DNA from: Bradyrhizobium elkanii WSM2783
GTDB taxonomy: Bacteria > Pseudomonadota > Alphaproteobacteria > Rhizobiales > Xanthobacteraceae
Direction of reading: 5' to 3'
Assembly: GCF_000472865.1 (NCBI RefSeq)
Contig: NZ_AXAP01000003.1
Coordinates: forward strand, 1-64,000
DNA: 64,000 nucleotides
The notes beneath the pieces were generated by a model, which had not been told where the DNA came from, made no database searches, and saw only the letters and a program-made list of their open reading frames with translations. This document shows, in pieces, positions 1 to 8,242 of the stretch; the stretch's first letter is position 1; every line of letters begins with the position of its first letter. The translations under genes were made by a program, and so were the position numbers.

Positions 1-263
1 AGTCGGTCCACATCGCCTTCACCGCCAGCGAGGTCGCCGCGCTTACCGCCCTCAATCAGCAGCTCGAAGCCAGAACCAAACGGCTGAAAAACCCACATCC
101 CCCCGACAGCCTCGCCTGGGCCGCCTGGATCATCGGCCGCCTCGGCGGCTGGGATGGCTATCCATCATCCAAGCCGCCAGGCCCGATCACCTTCAAAACC
201 GGCCTTGAATACTTCCATGCCGTCGCAGTCGGATGGAGCCTCAGAGATCCGTGCATGCCCTAG
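1..263 (+). CDS. IS4-family transposase, C-terminal part only (cut by window start)
   Basis: The frame is open from base 3 and ends with TAG at 261-263, giving about 86 residues. The stretch around WIIGRLGGWDGY followed by KPPGPITFKTGLEYF is typical of the C-terminal end of IS4-type DDE transposases in rhizobia. The catalytic part, and hence whether the gene is intact, lies outside the window. No terminal inverted repeat could be recognised downstream, where a palindromic intergenic repeat begins within a few bases. The family assignment rests on remembered resemblance and is fairly secure. Confidence 0.75.
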   Translation, partial: SVHIAFTASEVAALTALNQQLEARTKRLKNPHPPDSLAWAAWIIGRLGGWDGYPSSKPPGPITFKTGLEYFHAVAVGWSLRDPCMP

Positions 264-265
264 TG

Positions 266-377
266 CGAAAGCAGGGACCCATAACCACAAGCGTTTGTAA
301 TGTGCTCCGCTGCAACCGCTTGCTTGCCCCACAACGATCGCCTGTGGTTATGGGTCCCGGGTCAAGCCCGGGACGAC
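266..377. repeat. Palindromic intergenic repeat A, copy 1
   Basis: A 16-base arm GGGACCCATAACCACA (274-289) is matched by its reverse complement at 343-358, so the element can fold into a large hairpin. The right side continues into a smaller hairpin, GGGTC-AAGC-CCGGGACGAC. A second copy lies at 10690-10812. The central segment (302-323) is inverted between the two copies while the outer ends keep the same orientation. Such elements are very common between Bradyrhizobium genes. Confidence 0.85.
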
Positions 378-403
378 GGCCGTCATTGCGAGCGGCGGCA
401 CCC

Positions 404-1561
404 TCAAAGGATCGCGTGTGGCAAAAAACGCGACGTGTTGCCCGTGATCGGATTCTCGTCCTCGCGGATCGATAGCCCGCATGGGGTGTGATCGATCAGC
501 CAACTCCCGATCACCGGATATTGGCCTGCGAAATTCGGCAGCGGCGCCAGCGCCTGGCGGATGAAGCCTTCGGCGCCGTAGGGCCCCTCCTGCTCGATCA
601 GCGTGGTACCGGCGCGGACAAGCGCGACATTGGCGCCCTCGCGCGAATAGATCGGCTTGCGGACGAACGAGCTGCCGAGCGTTTGCGCGTTCGGATCATC
701 CTCGAAATAGGCCGGCAGCAGATTGGGATGGTTCGGAAACATCTCCCACAGCAGCGGCAGGATGCCTTTGTTGGACAGGATTGCCTTCCACGGCGGCTCG
801 ATCCAGCGCGTCGCCGCGCTCGCGAGCCTGGTGCCGAAGGTGTCGTGAAACATCCATTCCCAAGGATAGAGCTTGAATGCGAGCTCGATTGCGCGGTTAT
901 CGAGGTCGACAAAGCGGCCGTCCTCGGTAAGGCCGATGCCCTCGATATCGAGCAGCGTGGTCGCAAGGCCGGCCTGCGAGGCGGTGTCCTCCAGATAGGC
1001 CAGCGTTGCGGCGTCCTCGGCATTGCCGGTCATGCCGGCAAGATGCAGGTGCTCGCCGGATGCCAATTTCTTCCAGGCGTCGATCAACCGCTCGTGGATC
1101 GAATTGTACTGGTCGGATCGCTTCGGGATGATGTTGCGCTCGATCGCCTGCTCGAGCCAGGTCCATTGGAACACCGCCGCCTCGAAGATCGAGGTCGGCG
1201 TGTCGGCATTGTACTCCAGCAGCTTGGCCGGTCCGCGCCCGTCGAAGCTGAGATCGAGCCGGCCATAGAGGCTTCCGTCGTCGCGGCGCCAGCTTTCCGC
1301 AATCAGCGGCCAGAACGCTTCCGGGGTCTTCAATCGGCGTAGATATTTTTCATCTTCGGTGGCGCGGCCGACGAGTTCGAGGCACATCGCGTGGATCTCG
1401 CCGGTCGGCTCCTCGATCCCACGCTCGATCTCGTCCAGCGTGAAGGCGTAGTAGGCGCGTTCGTCCCAATAGCGTTCGCCGCCTATGGTGTGGAAACTGA
1501 AGCCGGCGCGCTCGGCGGTCGCCGGCCAGTCGTCACGTTCCGAACAAGGAATGCGCCGCAT
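404..1561 (-). CDS. Glutathionylspermidine synthase family protein (YgiC/YjfC-like ATP-grasp ligase)
   Basis: This 385-residue protein matches the family of glutathionylspermidine-synthase-like ligases, which have a pre-ATP-grasp domain followed by an ATP-grasp domain. Typical family features are the N-terminal RYWDERAYYAF, the LEYNADTPTS segment, IEPPWKAILSNKG and, near the C-terminus, FVRKPIYSREGANV. The family joins an amine or peptide to a carboxylate with ATP, but the real substrate of stand-alone YgiC-like proteins is unsettled. I chose the ATG at 1561; an ATG at 1582 would overlap the upstream small gene by 14 bases. The arrangement with small exported proteins upstream resembles the ygiB-ygiC pair of enterobacteria. 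Confidence 0.85.
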   Translation of the reverse strand: MRRIPCSERDDWPATAERAGFSFHTIGGERYWDERAYYAFTLDEIERGIEEPTGEIHAMCLELVGRATEDEKYLRRLKTPEAFWPLIAESWRRDDGSLYGRLDLSFDGRGPAKLLEYNADTPTSIFEAAVFQWTWLEQAIERNIIPKRSDQYNSIHERLIDAWKKLASGEHLHLAGMTGNAEDAATLAYLEDTASQAGLATTLLDIEGIGLTEDGRFVDLDNRAIELAFKLYPWEWMFHDTFGTRLASAATRWIEPPWKAILSNKGILPLLWEMFPNHPNLLPAYFEDDPNAQTLGSSFVRKPIYSREGANVALVRAGTTLIEQEGPYGAEGFIRQALAPLPNFAGQYPVIGSWLIDHTPCGLSIREDENPITGNTSRFLPHAIL

Positions 1562-1568
1562 GCGGATA

Positions 1569-1796
1569 TCAGCTTCCGCCATACGAAGGGTCGAATTCAA
1601 CGTCACCACGGGCGTTGAAGCGGCGGGGCGTCCCGCCGAAGCCGCCATAGACCGCGCGGCAACTGGGTTTGCCGCCGGGGCCGGGTGCGGCCGTGTTGCC
1701 GGGGCCGCAATCAGTGCGCGGTACCAGCCCCATCGAGACGGCGCCGACCGCAACGCTTCCCATCAGTTTCAGGACGACCCGGCGCGAGCGTTTCAT
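1569..1796 (-). CDS. Small exported protein of unknown function upstream of the YgiC-like ligase
   Basis: This is a 75-residue product starting MKRSRRVVLKLMGSVAVGA, which reads as a basic n-region followed by a hydrophobic signal segment. The mature part is Gly/Pro rich with two cysteines and the segment YGGFGGTPRRF. A purine-rich GGAAGAACGGG lies just upstream of the ATG. It ends 7 bases before the ligase start, so the two are probably co-transcribed. The function is unknown; the position next to a YgiC-like ligase suggests an envelope partner. The start and coding status look good but no domain is recognised. Confidence 0.65.
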   Translation of the reverse strand: MKRSRRVVLKLMGSVAVGAVSMGLVPRTDCGPGNTAAPGPGGKPSCRAVYGGFGGTPRRFNARGDVEFDPSYGGS

Positions 1797-1911
1797 GACG
1801 GCAGTCCCGTTCTTCCGCCATTTGCGGTGTGACACCAGTCTCCAACAGCGGCCGATGCCAAGGCAAGCAAAAGCAGTCATTTCACGGTGATGTGCGAAGG
1901 GTACGCTTCTC

Positions 1912-2230
1912 TCAACCACCGGAAAAGCCGAAGGCGTGCGCGAACGAGCCGAAGCCGCCGCGGCTGACATGGTTCGATCCGGAGTCGGATGTGCCTGAGG
2001 CGGAGTGGCTCGAGGAGGAGCCGCTGCTGGAGTAGCGCGAGCCGCCGCTGGAGCCGTGGCTGGAGGAGGACGATCCGCGCTGCCGGCATTCGGTGTCGCC
2101 CTGCGAAAACGACGGCGCCGGGTCGTTCGGCGGCCGCACGCATCAGCGAGTAGGCGGTGGAGCCAAATCTGAGCAATCGCGCCCCCGATTCGCCCGACAA
2201 CAGAATTGCACGAGCGATTGGTCGGCGCAT
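1912..2230 (-). pseudogene. Ser-rich protein with DUF1190/YgiB-like C-terminus, probably frameshifted
   Basis: The C-terminal 60 or so residues in one frame are strongly Ser/Gly/His rich and end SRGGFGSFAHAFGFSGG, which resembles the C-terminal TRGGFG-type tail of DUF1190 (YgiB) proteins. That frame is closed by a stop directly upstream of 2139 and only a GTG is available there. A different frame, open from an ATG at 2230 located 13 bases after the DUF4126 stop, supplies a plausible N-terminus that ends in STAYSLMRAAAERP. Joining the two needs one frame change near 2125-2142. Either the gene is broken, or there is a sequence error, or a short Ser-rich protein really starts at 2139. Confidence 0.4.
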
Positions 2231-2243
2231 GACGATGGCGGGT

Positions 2244-2828
2244 TCAATCCCCGCTTATGGGTTCGTTTGGCCGATGCGAGCCCCGAAGCAGGCGGAATGC
2301 CAGCCAGAAAAACAGGATGACCAGCGCGAGCGCGGCGAGCGGCGCGGCCAGGGCCAGAAGTGCCATCAGCGAGGCGCTCCCGAGTTCGGCCGTTGCGACG
2401 GCCGAATTCCCAAGGCCGCCGGTGAAGATGGATGATTTTGCCCGGAGTATCGCGGTCAAACCTTGCGTGATGCCGGCAACGCCTCCTCCCGCGATAATGG
2501 CCGCCGTCCATTTCACCATCGGCGGCAAGTCGGTCATGACAGCGGCGGAAACGATTGTCCCCGCGACGACAGCAGCGGGCGTCGCCACCGTATCGAGCAG
2601 GTTGTCCACACCGGGAATGTAGAACGCGGCGATCTCGGCTATGGCCGCGGTGCCAAGCATGATGATCGCGGCAGGTGTGCCGAGCCATGCAAAGCCCTCA
2701 TTCAGATTCGCGTGTCCGGTGTAGGCGGCCACGCTCAGGACCAGCAGCGGCAGGAACAGCCGGAAGCCGGTTGCGGCGGCCAAGCCGATGCCAAGCCCAA
2801 CCGACAGTGCCAGATCGAAGTTCGACAT
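2244..2828 (-). CDS. DUF4126 family integral membrane protein
   Basis: This 194-residue, very hydrophobic protein has about five or six membrane segments. It begins MSNFDLALSVGLGIGLAAATGFRLF in the manner of DUF4126 proteins, whose function is unknown. The ATG at 2828 was chosen because GGAG lies ten bases upstream; a TTG at 2837 would also be in frame. It is followed closely by the frameshifted Ser-rich gene and the YgiC-like ligase on the same strand, so these may form one transcription unit that begins downstream of the ctrA terminator. Confidence 0.8.
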   Translation of the reverse strand: MSNFDLALSVGLGIGLAAATGFRLFLPLLVLSVAAYTGHANLNEGFAWLGTPAAIIMLGTAAIAEIAAFYIPGVDNLLDTVATPAAVVAGTIVSAAVMTDLPPMVKWTAAIIAGGGVAGITQGLTAILRAKSSIFTGGLGNSAVATAELGSASLMALLALAAPLAALALVILFFWLAFRLLRGSHRPNEPISGD

Positions 2829-2958
2829 GTGCCGCAAACTCCATCAGCCCGGTTCGGCTGATCGTAACAGCTTTTGCGAAGTTTCGATTGGCCCCGCCAG
2901 GTTGAAGATCGCCATGGCGAACAATATTGCCGACCGGTTTGAGGCTGGCGCAAAATAG

Positions 2959-2984
2959 AAACCCCGCCGTTTCGGCGGGGTTTT
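2959..2984 (-). terminator. Rho-independent terminator after ctrA
   Basis: A perfect stem of ACCCCGCCG and CGGCGGGGT with a three-base loop is flanked by A and T runs. It lies 25 bases after the ctrA stop on the minus strand and separates ctrA from the DUF4126 gene. Confidence 0.85.
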
Positions 2985-3009
2985 CGTCGGAGCAGCGAGA
3001 TCGGGGCGA

Positions 3010-3711
3010 TTAGGCCGGGATGCGTTCGTCCGCCTCGTGCGGCTCGCGCAGCACGTAGCCGCGGCCCCACACGGTCTCGATGAAGTTGCGGCCTTCGGAG
3101 GCGTTGGCGAGCTTCTTGCGCAGCTTGCAGATGAAGACGTCGATGATCTTCAATTCCGGCTCGTCCATGCCGCCATAGAGATGGTTCAGGAACATTTCCT
3201 TGGTCAACGTGGTGCCCTTGCGCAGCGAGAGCAGCTCCAGCATCTGATATTCCTTGCCGGTCAGATGCACGCGCTGGCCGCCGACTTCCACCGTCTTGGT
3301 GTCGAGATTGACCACGAGATCGCCGGTCTGGATGACGGACTGGGCATGGCCCTTGGAGCGGCGCACGATAGCGTGGATACGCGCGACCAGCTCGTCCTTG
3401 TGGAAGGGTTTGGTCATGTAGTCGTCGGCGCCGACGCCGAGACCCTTGACCTTGTCCTCGATGCCGGCGAGGCCGGATAGGATCAGAATGGGGGTTTTGA
3501 TCTTGGAGACCCGGAGCTGCTTCAGCACGTCGTAGCCGGACATGTCGGGCAGGTTCAGGTCGAGAAGGATAATGTCGTAGTCATAGAGTTTGCCGAGATC
3601 GACGCCTTCTTCTCCGAGGTCCGTCGTATAGACGTTGAAACTCTCGGATTTGAGCATCAATTCGATCGACTGCGCGACGGCGCTGTCATCTTCTATCAGC
3701 AAAACGCGCAT
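3010..3711 (-). CDS. ctrA: Cell cycle response regulator CtrA
   Basis: The 233-residue protein is an OmpR/PhoB-type response regulator closely resembling CtrA, the master regulator of the alphaproteobacterial cell cycle and flagellar genes. The receiver domain (about 1-120) holds the acidic pair at 8-9, the phosphoacceptor Asp51 in [11 protein letters not shown] and Lys102 in the KPF motif. The winged-helix domain (about 128-225) includes [12 protein letters not shown] and the recognition segment [14 protein letters not shown]. It is divergent from fliI across a 369-base spacer carrying five GANTC sites and a GTTAACCAT element, which suggests methylation-linked control and autoregulation as known in relatives. 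Confidence 0.97.
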   Translation of the reverse strand: MRVLLIEDDSAVAQSIELMLKSESFNVYTTDLGEEGVDLGKLYDYDIILLDLNLPDMSGYDVLKQLRVSKIKTPILILSGLAGIEDKVKGLGVGADDYMTKPFHKDELVARIHAIVRRSKGHAQSVIQTGDLVVNLDTKTVEVGGQRVHLTGKEYQMLELLSLRKGTTLTKEMFLNHLYGGMDEPELKIIDVFICKLRKKLANASEGRNFIETVWGRGYVLREPHEADERIPA

Positions 3712-3785
3712 GCCAGTCCCCTTTAGTCGCCGCTCCTGGGCGTCAGGTCGGCCGCACTTGCGGCACTCACAAAACGCCTTTGCAC

Positions 3786-3960
3786 AACTGATTCGGATCC
3801 TGACGAGACATGGTTAACAAAAACTGATTCCCATTCGCAAGGTCCGCGGTGCAATTTTTTTCGAATCGCCCTAAGATGTTGCGCAGAAGCAGCTTTTCTC
3901 ATCCGTTCTCGTTCAAGCTCCACTTTAAGAGGCCGGACTAACCGACTCTTGCGACTCGCC
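3786..3960. promoter_or_regulatory. ctrA-fliI divergent control region with a GANTC cluster and a CtrA-like site
   Basis: Five GANTC motifs (the CcrM methylation site of alphaproteobacteria) lie at 3790, 3826, 3863, 3944 and 3953, all within 168 bases. A GTTAACCAT element (3810-3818 read on the minus strand) matches the short TTAACCAT form of CtrA target reported in Caulobacter. The whole spacer is 3712-4080. No convincing -35/-10 pair was assigned. Confidence 0.6.
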
Positions 3961-4080
3961 CTTCTTCTGAACAGGCAAGCGACCTCAGTCACCCAAAGAC
4001 AGTGACGCAATGATTAATGATGCGGGTAAACACGAAGTTAAGCGGATGCGGAGAAATCGGCGAAACTTAAGGTTTTCGCA

Positions 4081-5406
4081 ATGAAAGCGCTCGCGGAACA
4101 GATCGGCGACATCGACGGCGTCAATATTTATGGCCGCGTGGTCGGCGTTCGCGGGCTCATGGTTGAGATCGCCGGCCCCATCCATGCGATGTCGGTCGGC
4201 GCCCGCATCGTGATCGACGTTGGCGGCAATCGCTTCATCCCGGCGGAGGTCATCGGCTTCTCCGGCAGCAACGCGGTGGTGATGCCGTTCGGTGGTCTCG
4301 AAGGCGTCAGGCGTGGCTGCCGTGCTGTCATCGCCAACGCCGCCGGCTTCGTGCGGCCGTCGGCGGCCTGGCTCGGCCGCGTCGTCAACGCGATGGGCGA
4401 GCCGATCGACGGAAAGGGTCCGCTGCCGCAGGGCGCCTCTCCCGTTCCCTTCCGCAACGCACCGCCGCCGGCGCATTCGCGCAAGCGGGTCGGCAGCCCG
4501 CTCGATCTCGGCATCCGCGCGCTCAACACGTTCCTGACCTGCTGCCGAGGCCAACGGCTCGGCATCTTCGCCGGCTCCGGCGTCGGCAAGTCGGTGCTGC
4601 TCTCGATGCTGGCGCGCAATGTCGATGCCGACATCTCGGTGATCGGGCTGATCGGCGAACGCGGCCGCGAGGTGCAGGAATTCCTCCAGGAAGACCTCGG
4701 CGAGGAGGGCCTCGCGCGCTCGGTGGTCGTGGTCGCGACCTCCGACGAGCCGGCCTTGATGCGGCGGCAGGCCGCTTACCTCACGCTCGCGATCGCGGAG
4801 TATTTTCGCGATGAGGACAAGGAGGTGCTGTGCCTGATGGATTCGGTGACGCGCTTTGCCATGGCGCAGCGCGAGATCGGGCTGTCCGCCGGCGAGCCGC
4901 CGACCGCCAAGGGCTATACGCCGACGGTGTTCACCGAACTGCCGAAGCTTCTGGAGCGGGCAGGGCCGGGGACCGGGGTCGGCGCCATCACCGCGATCTT
5001 CACGGTGCTGGTCGATGGCGACGACCACAATGAGCCGATCGCCGATGCCGTGCGCGGCATCCTCGATGGTCACATCGTGATGCAGCGCTCGATCGCCGAG
5101 CGCGGGCGCTATCCTGCGATCAACATCCTCAAATCGGTCTCCCGCACGATGCCGCGCTCGGCCGACCCGGCATTTCTCCCCGTTATCACCAGGGCGCGGC
5201 AGGTGATGGCGACATATGCTGATATGGAAGAGTTGATCCGGCTCGGCGCCTACCGGGCCGGTTCCAGCCCGGAAGTGGACGAGGCGATCCGCCTGCACGA
5301 GCCTTTGGAGGCCTTCCTGCGCCAGGGCAAGGGCGAGTCTGTCAGTTTGGCCGACGGCTATCGGCAACTGGCGCAAATCCTCTCGAATTTGGAAACGGAA
5401 CGCTAA
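4081..5406 (+). CDS. fliI: Flagellar type III export ATPase FliI
   Basis: This 441-residue protein is the ATPase that energises export of flagellar subunits at the cytoplasmic face of the basal body. The Walker A motif AGSGVGKS is at 164-171 and the Walker B LCLMD at 250-254. The segments [11 protein letters not shown] and [19 protein letters not shown] are typical of the FliI/F1-beta family. The ATG at 4081 gives the usual family length. fliJ follows after a 108-base gap, as usual for the pair. It is divergent from ctrA, which controls flagellar genes in relatives. Confidence 0.96.
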   Translation: MKALAEQIGDIDGVNIYGRVVGVRGLMVEIAGPIHAMSVGARIVIDVGGNRFIPAEVIGFSGSNAVVMPFGGLEGVRRGCRAVIANAAGFVRPSAAWLGRVVNAMGEPIDGKGPLPQGASPVPFRNAPPPAHSRKRVGSPLDLGIRALNTFLTCCRGQRLGIFAGSGVGKSVLLSMLARNVDADISVIGLIGERGREVQEFLQEDLGEEGLARSVVVVATSDEPALMRRQAAYLTLAIAEYFRDEDKEVLCLMDSVTRFAMAQREIGLSAGEPPTAKGYTPTVFTELPKLLERAGPGTGVGAITAIFTVLVDGDDHNEPIADAVRGILDGHIVMQRSIAERGRYPAINILKSVSRTMPRSADPAFLPVITRARQVMATYADMEELIRLGAYRAGSSPEVDEAIRLHEPLEAFLRQGKGESVSLADGYRQLAQILSNLETER

Positions 5407-5514
5407 CTTTGTCGGGCCATCATCCGCGGCATGTCATTAGCTGCGCCGGCGGGGTCCAGGGGGAGCCGGCCTTGTCCCGCGTTCGAAATCGGGACTTCTG
5501 GGGAGTATGAGTCG

Positions 5515-5931
5515 ATGAAGTCACGTGACACGCTGATCCGCCTGAAGAAATTTCAGGTCGACGAGAAGCGCCGCAGGGTCACCCAGATCGAAGGCATGAT
5601 CGCCGATTTCCATCGCATGTCGGTGGAGCTTGAACGCGAGATTCAGGTCGAGCAGGAGCGAGCCGGGATCAACGATCCCGCTCACTTTGCCTATCCGACC
5701 TATGCCAAGGCTGCGATCCAGCGCCGCGAAAACCTGACCCGCTCCGCTGACGAGCTACGCATCCAGCTCGAGGAGGCCAAGGCGCAGCTCGGCGAAGCCT
5801 TCGAGGAACTCAAGAAGGTCGAGCTCCTGGACGAGCGCGACCAGGCCCGCGAGCGCGCTGAAGAGAGCGCCCGGGAGCAGGCCGACATGGACTCGATCGG
5901 CTTGATGCGGGCGCGTCTCGGCGTTGCCTGA
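5515..5931 (+). CDS. fliJ: Flagellar export chaperone FliJ
   Basis: The 138-residue product is highly charged and almost entirely predicted coiled coil, beginning MKSRDTLIRLKKFQVDEKRR. FliJ forms a coiled-coil stalk in the FliI ring and helps deliver export cargo. I chose the ATG at 5515 over an upstream in-frame ATG at 5431, because the conserved part starts at 5515 and GGGGAG precedes it. Its place right after fliI supports the call. A strong terminator follows the stop. Confidence 0.9.
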   Translation: MKSRDTLIRLKKFQVDEKRRRVTQIEGMIADFHRMSVELEREIQVEQERAGINDPAHFAYPTYAKAAIQRRENLTRSADELRIQLEEAKAQLGEAFEELKKVELLDERDQARERAEESAREQADMDSIGLMRARLGVA

Positions 5932-5963
5932 ATCCTGAACCTCTCCACGTTGGATGGGAACCG

Positions 5964-5987
5964 AACCCGGGCTGCGAAGCCCGGGTT
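5964..5987 (+). terminator. Rho-independent terminator after fliJ
   Basis: A 10-base stem AACCCGGGCT / AGCCCGGGTT with a GCGA loop is followed by TTG. It begins 33 bases after the fliJ stop and would end the fliI-fliJ transcript. Confidence 0.85.
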
Positions 5988-6109
5988 TTGCTTTGGAAAG
6001 GTCCCGAATCCATCGGCTGGTGGACCGCGGCCTGCCGAACTATGCTACGAGAAGATAGGATTAATTCCCGGCATCAGGCGAACAGGGATCGCGATTTGGG
6101 GGATGCTGA

Positions 6110-6655
6110 ATGCTGACGCCGGCTGAACTGGTCTGGCTGATCGCTGCCGTTGCGAAGGGGGATGAGGCCGCTTTCGAGCGATTGTACGTGGCCACGCGGG
6201 CGAAACTCTTCGGCGTCGTCCTGCGTATCTTGCGGCGACAGGATCTTGCCGAGGAGGTCATTCAGGATACTTACGTCAAGATCTGGAACAGCGCGGGACA
6301 ATTCGACCCGGCGCTGGCGTCGCCGATCACCTGGATGGCATCCATTGCCCGCAACCGCGCCATCGACATGGTCCGCAAGAAGAGCGAAATCTCGCTGGAG
6401 GAAGAGCCTGCGGCGATGGAGGTCGCGGCCGAGACGCCCGATCCGCTGGCGCGACGCGAGATGACGGAGGAACTGCGCCGCTTGTTGGAATGCGTCGGCC
6501 GTCTGGAGCCGGACCGGCAGAAGCTCGTGCTGCTTGCCTATTACAACGGCTGGAGCCGCGAGCAGCTCGCCGTCAAATTCGAGACGCCGGTGAACACGGT
6601 GAAGACATGGCTGCGCCGTAGCCTATTGGAGATCAGGGAGTGTCTTGGGTTTTGA
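6110..6655 (+). CDS. ECF-type RNA polymerase sigma factor (SigK/RpoE-like)
   Basis: The 181-residue protein has the sigma-70 region 2 (about 20-90, including QDTYVKIW and the -10 recognition helix near WMASIARNRAIDMVRKK) and region 4 (about 125-178, ending VNTVKTWLRRSLLEIRECL). It lacks region 3, as ECF sigmas do. The next gene encodes a membrane anti-sigma factor with a RskA-type C-terminus, so it should be held inactive at the membrane until a signal releases it. The stop codon lies in the first unit of a 15-base tandem repeat, and the anti-sigma gene is in the same reading frame. Confidence 0.92.
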   Translation: MLTPAELVWLIAAVAKGDEAAFERLYVATRAKLFGVVLRILRRQDLAEEVIQDTYVKIWNSAGQFDPALASPITWMASIARNRAIDMVRKKSEISLEEEPAAMEVAAETPDPLARREMTEELRRLLECVGRLEPDRQKLVLLAYYNGWSREQLAVKFETPVNTVKTWLRRSLLEIRECLGF

Positions 6656-6705
6656 AGGCTTGGATTTTGAAGGCCTGGGTTTTGAAGGCTTGGGTTTTGA
6701 CGTCG
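6646..6705 (+). repeat. 15-base tandem repeat with an in-frame TGA in every unit
   Basis: Four consecutive 15-base units, of the form TGGGTTTTGAAGGCT with few changes, fill the end of the sigma gene and the spacer. Units start at 6646, 6661, 6676 and 6691, the last diverging after ten bases. Because the unit length is a multiple of three, each unit repeats the sigma stop codon in frame (TGA at 6653, 6668, 6683 and 6698). The pattern looks like slippage duplication of the gene terminus. Confidence 0.9.
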
Positions 6706-6709
6706 TGTG

Positions 6710-7609
6710 ATGGCTCATAACGAGGACCATATCGCGCTCGCCGCCGAGTACGCGCTCGGCTCGCTCGATGCGGAGGAGCGCGCGCAGGTCGAGACCATGA
6801 TGGCGATGGACAAGGAGTTCACCGCCCTCGTGCAGGCCTGGGAATTCAGGCTCGGCCCGCTCAACCAGATGGTGGGCCTGGTCGAGCCGCGGCCGATCGT
6901 GTGGGAGAACATCAAGAGCGCGATCGCGCAATCCTCCGCACCGGAGGCGCCCTTGGCCCTGCCGCCGGAAGCCCCGTCATCTTCGCCACCGCCGGTCGAG
7001 CCGAGAGTCGTCGCCGGGCCCCCCGTCCAACGGGCGCCGGTCGTCGACAACGACCGCGTCGTCCAGCTCACAAGCCGGCTCAGACGCTGGCGCGGCGTGG
7101 CGTCGGCGGTGAGCGCGATCGCGGCGGCGCTCCTGGTGGTGCTGGGGCTTCAGGTCTACCGCCCCGATGCCCTGCCTGACGCCATCCGTCCGAAGCCCCG
7201 TACAGAGATCGTGGAGGTCAAGACACCGCCCCCGCCGCCCTCGGGACAATTTGTCGCCGTGCTGCAGCAGGACGGCAACTCGCCAGCCTTCATCCTGACC
7301 GTCGATGCCGCCACCAGGAACTTCACGGTGCGCCGGGTCGGTGCGACGCCGGAGCCCGGCAAGAGCTTCGAGCTGTGGCTGATCTCGGACAAGCTGCCGC
7401 AGCCGCGCTCGCTCGGCGTGATCGGCGCTGATGATTTCACCGAGCGCCCGGTGCTGTCGTCCATCGATGCCGCCACGATCAATGATGCGACCTACGCAGT
7501 CACCGTCGAGCCGGAGGGCGGGTCGCCGACGGGCATGCCGACCTCGGCACCGATCTTCTCCGGCAGGCTGATCGAGAGCGTGCCGCCCGGAACCGCTGAT
7601 TCAAAATAA
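6710..7609 (+). CDS. Anti-sigma factor with RskA-type C-terminal domain
   Basis: This 299-residue protein has a cytoplasmic N-terminal sigma-binding region (ALAAEYALGSLDAEER and the WE.RLGPLN segment typical of this group). A Pro-rich linker and one membrane segment around residues 125-150 (VASAVSAIAAALLVVLGLQVY) follow. The periplasmic anti-sigma-K/RskA domain has the characteristic GKSFELWLI and SLGVI patterns. No HxxxCxxC zinc motif is present. The ATG at 6710 follows a GTG at 6707; no clear ribosome site precedes it, so translation may depend on coupling to the sigma gene. Confidence 0.88.
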   Translation: MAHNEDHIALAAEYALGSLDAEERAQVETMMAMDKEFTALVQAWEFRLGPLNQMVGLVEPRPIVWENIKSAIAQSSAPEAPLALPPEAPSSSPPPVEPRVVAGPPVQRAPVVDNDRVVQLTSRLRRWRGVASAVSAIAAALLVVLGLQVYRPDALPDAIRPKPRTEIVEVKTPPPPPSGQFVAVLQQDGNSPAFILTVDAATRNFTVRRVGATPEPGKSFELWLISDKLPQPRSLGVIGADDFTERPVLSSIDAATINDATYAVTVEPEGGSPTGMPTSAPIFSGRLIESVPPGTADSK

Positions 7610-7613
7610 AAAG

Positions 7614-7640
7614 AAAACGCCCGTGGGGAGCGGGCGTTTT
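7614..7640 (+). terminator. Rho-independent terminator after the anti-sigma gene
   Basis: A perfect 10-base stem AAAACGCCCG / CGGGCGTTTT surrounds a seven-base loop, five bases after the anti-sigma stop. It closes the sigma/anti-sigma transcript. Confidence 0.9.
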
Positions 7641-7737
7641 CGATAGTCAACTTGGGGGTAGTTGGGGGTCTTAATATCCACGTGGCCTTTGGGGGGCTGT
7701 AAAGAACCACGTGAATTCCGTAAATTCCTCTCTTGCT

Positions 7738-7932
7738 CTAGCGTACGAGCGAATTGTTCGATGAGGTGATGGCCACCGGCTTGCCGGCCTTCATCACCCG
7801 CGCGGTCTGGTACTCGTCCACGCTGTTACGCGCCATGATGCCAAGGCCGGCCACAACCACACCCGCTACGAGTGCAACGACCACAATCTTCAGATGGGTC
7901 GTCCGATCCGCGCTGTAGATCGAGTGGTTCAT
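7738..7932 (-). CDS. Small single-span membrane protein, unknown function
   Basis: The 64-residue protein has a short polar N-terminus, one membrane helix (IVVVALVAGVVVAGLGIMA, about 16-34) and a C-terminal tail ending ITSSNNSLVR. GGAG lies a few bases upstream of the ATG at 7932. A sequence resembling the general stress (EcfG) promoter lies about 80 bases upstream, so it may be a stress-induced envelope protein. No domain is recognised, but the ribosome site, the helix and the dedicated promoter make it likely to be real. Confidence 0.75.
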   Translation of the reverse strand: MNHSIYSADRTTHLKIVVVALVAGVVVAGLGIMARNSVDEYQTARVMKAGKPVAITSSNNSLVR

Positions 7933-8013
7933 GGAAGTCTCCTGCCGCCTTCCCTGTCGCTTACTTTTTGTCGGTCGCCTCTTCCGACAGGTTCAACATC
8001 CTTGCGCCCTTCC

Positions 8014-8039
8014 AACATAGGAATCGCCGATTCCGTTCC
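8014..8039 (-). promoter_or_regulatory. Possible EcfG (general stress sigma) promoter
   Basis: On the minus strand GGAAC (8039-8035), a 17-base spacer and TGTT (8017-8014) match the GGAAC-N16/17-CGTT pattern of alphaproteobacterial EcfG promoters except for one base in the -10. It is placed 82 bases before the start of the 64-residue membrane protein. Apart from this, nothing was seen in the gene-free stretch 7933-8242. Confidence 0.45.
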
Positions 8040-8242
8040 GTAGAGGCGATCACAAGCCCGTGAACAGACGTGATCCGACGCGATCGAAATCCGCGTTGGC
8101 GGGAATATTATTCAGTTATTGCAATGCGTTAGATCGAGAGTGGGGCGCGGCGACGATAAGCTGTTGAAATTAAGCCATTTTCTACAAACAAGTTGCATGT
8201 GACGAAAATGCTGCGTCGCTTTGCGACTGATTTGCGGGCCGG

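Noticed and set aside
488..1342. Long plus-strand open frame opposite the YgiC-like gene
   Set aside because: It is Arg/Gln/Gly rich with no motif and is antisense to a well-supported ligase gene; such frames are common in GC-rich DNA.
3985..5376. 463-codon minus-strand frame opposite fliI
   Set aside because: fliI is unmistakable on the plus strand. The antisense frame has the Arg/His/Asp-rich composition of a mirror frame and no domain.
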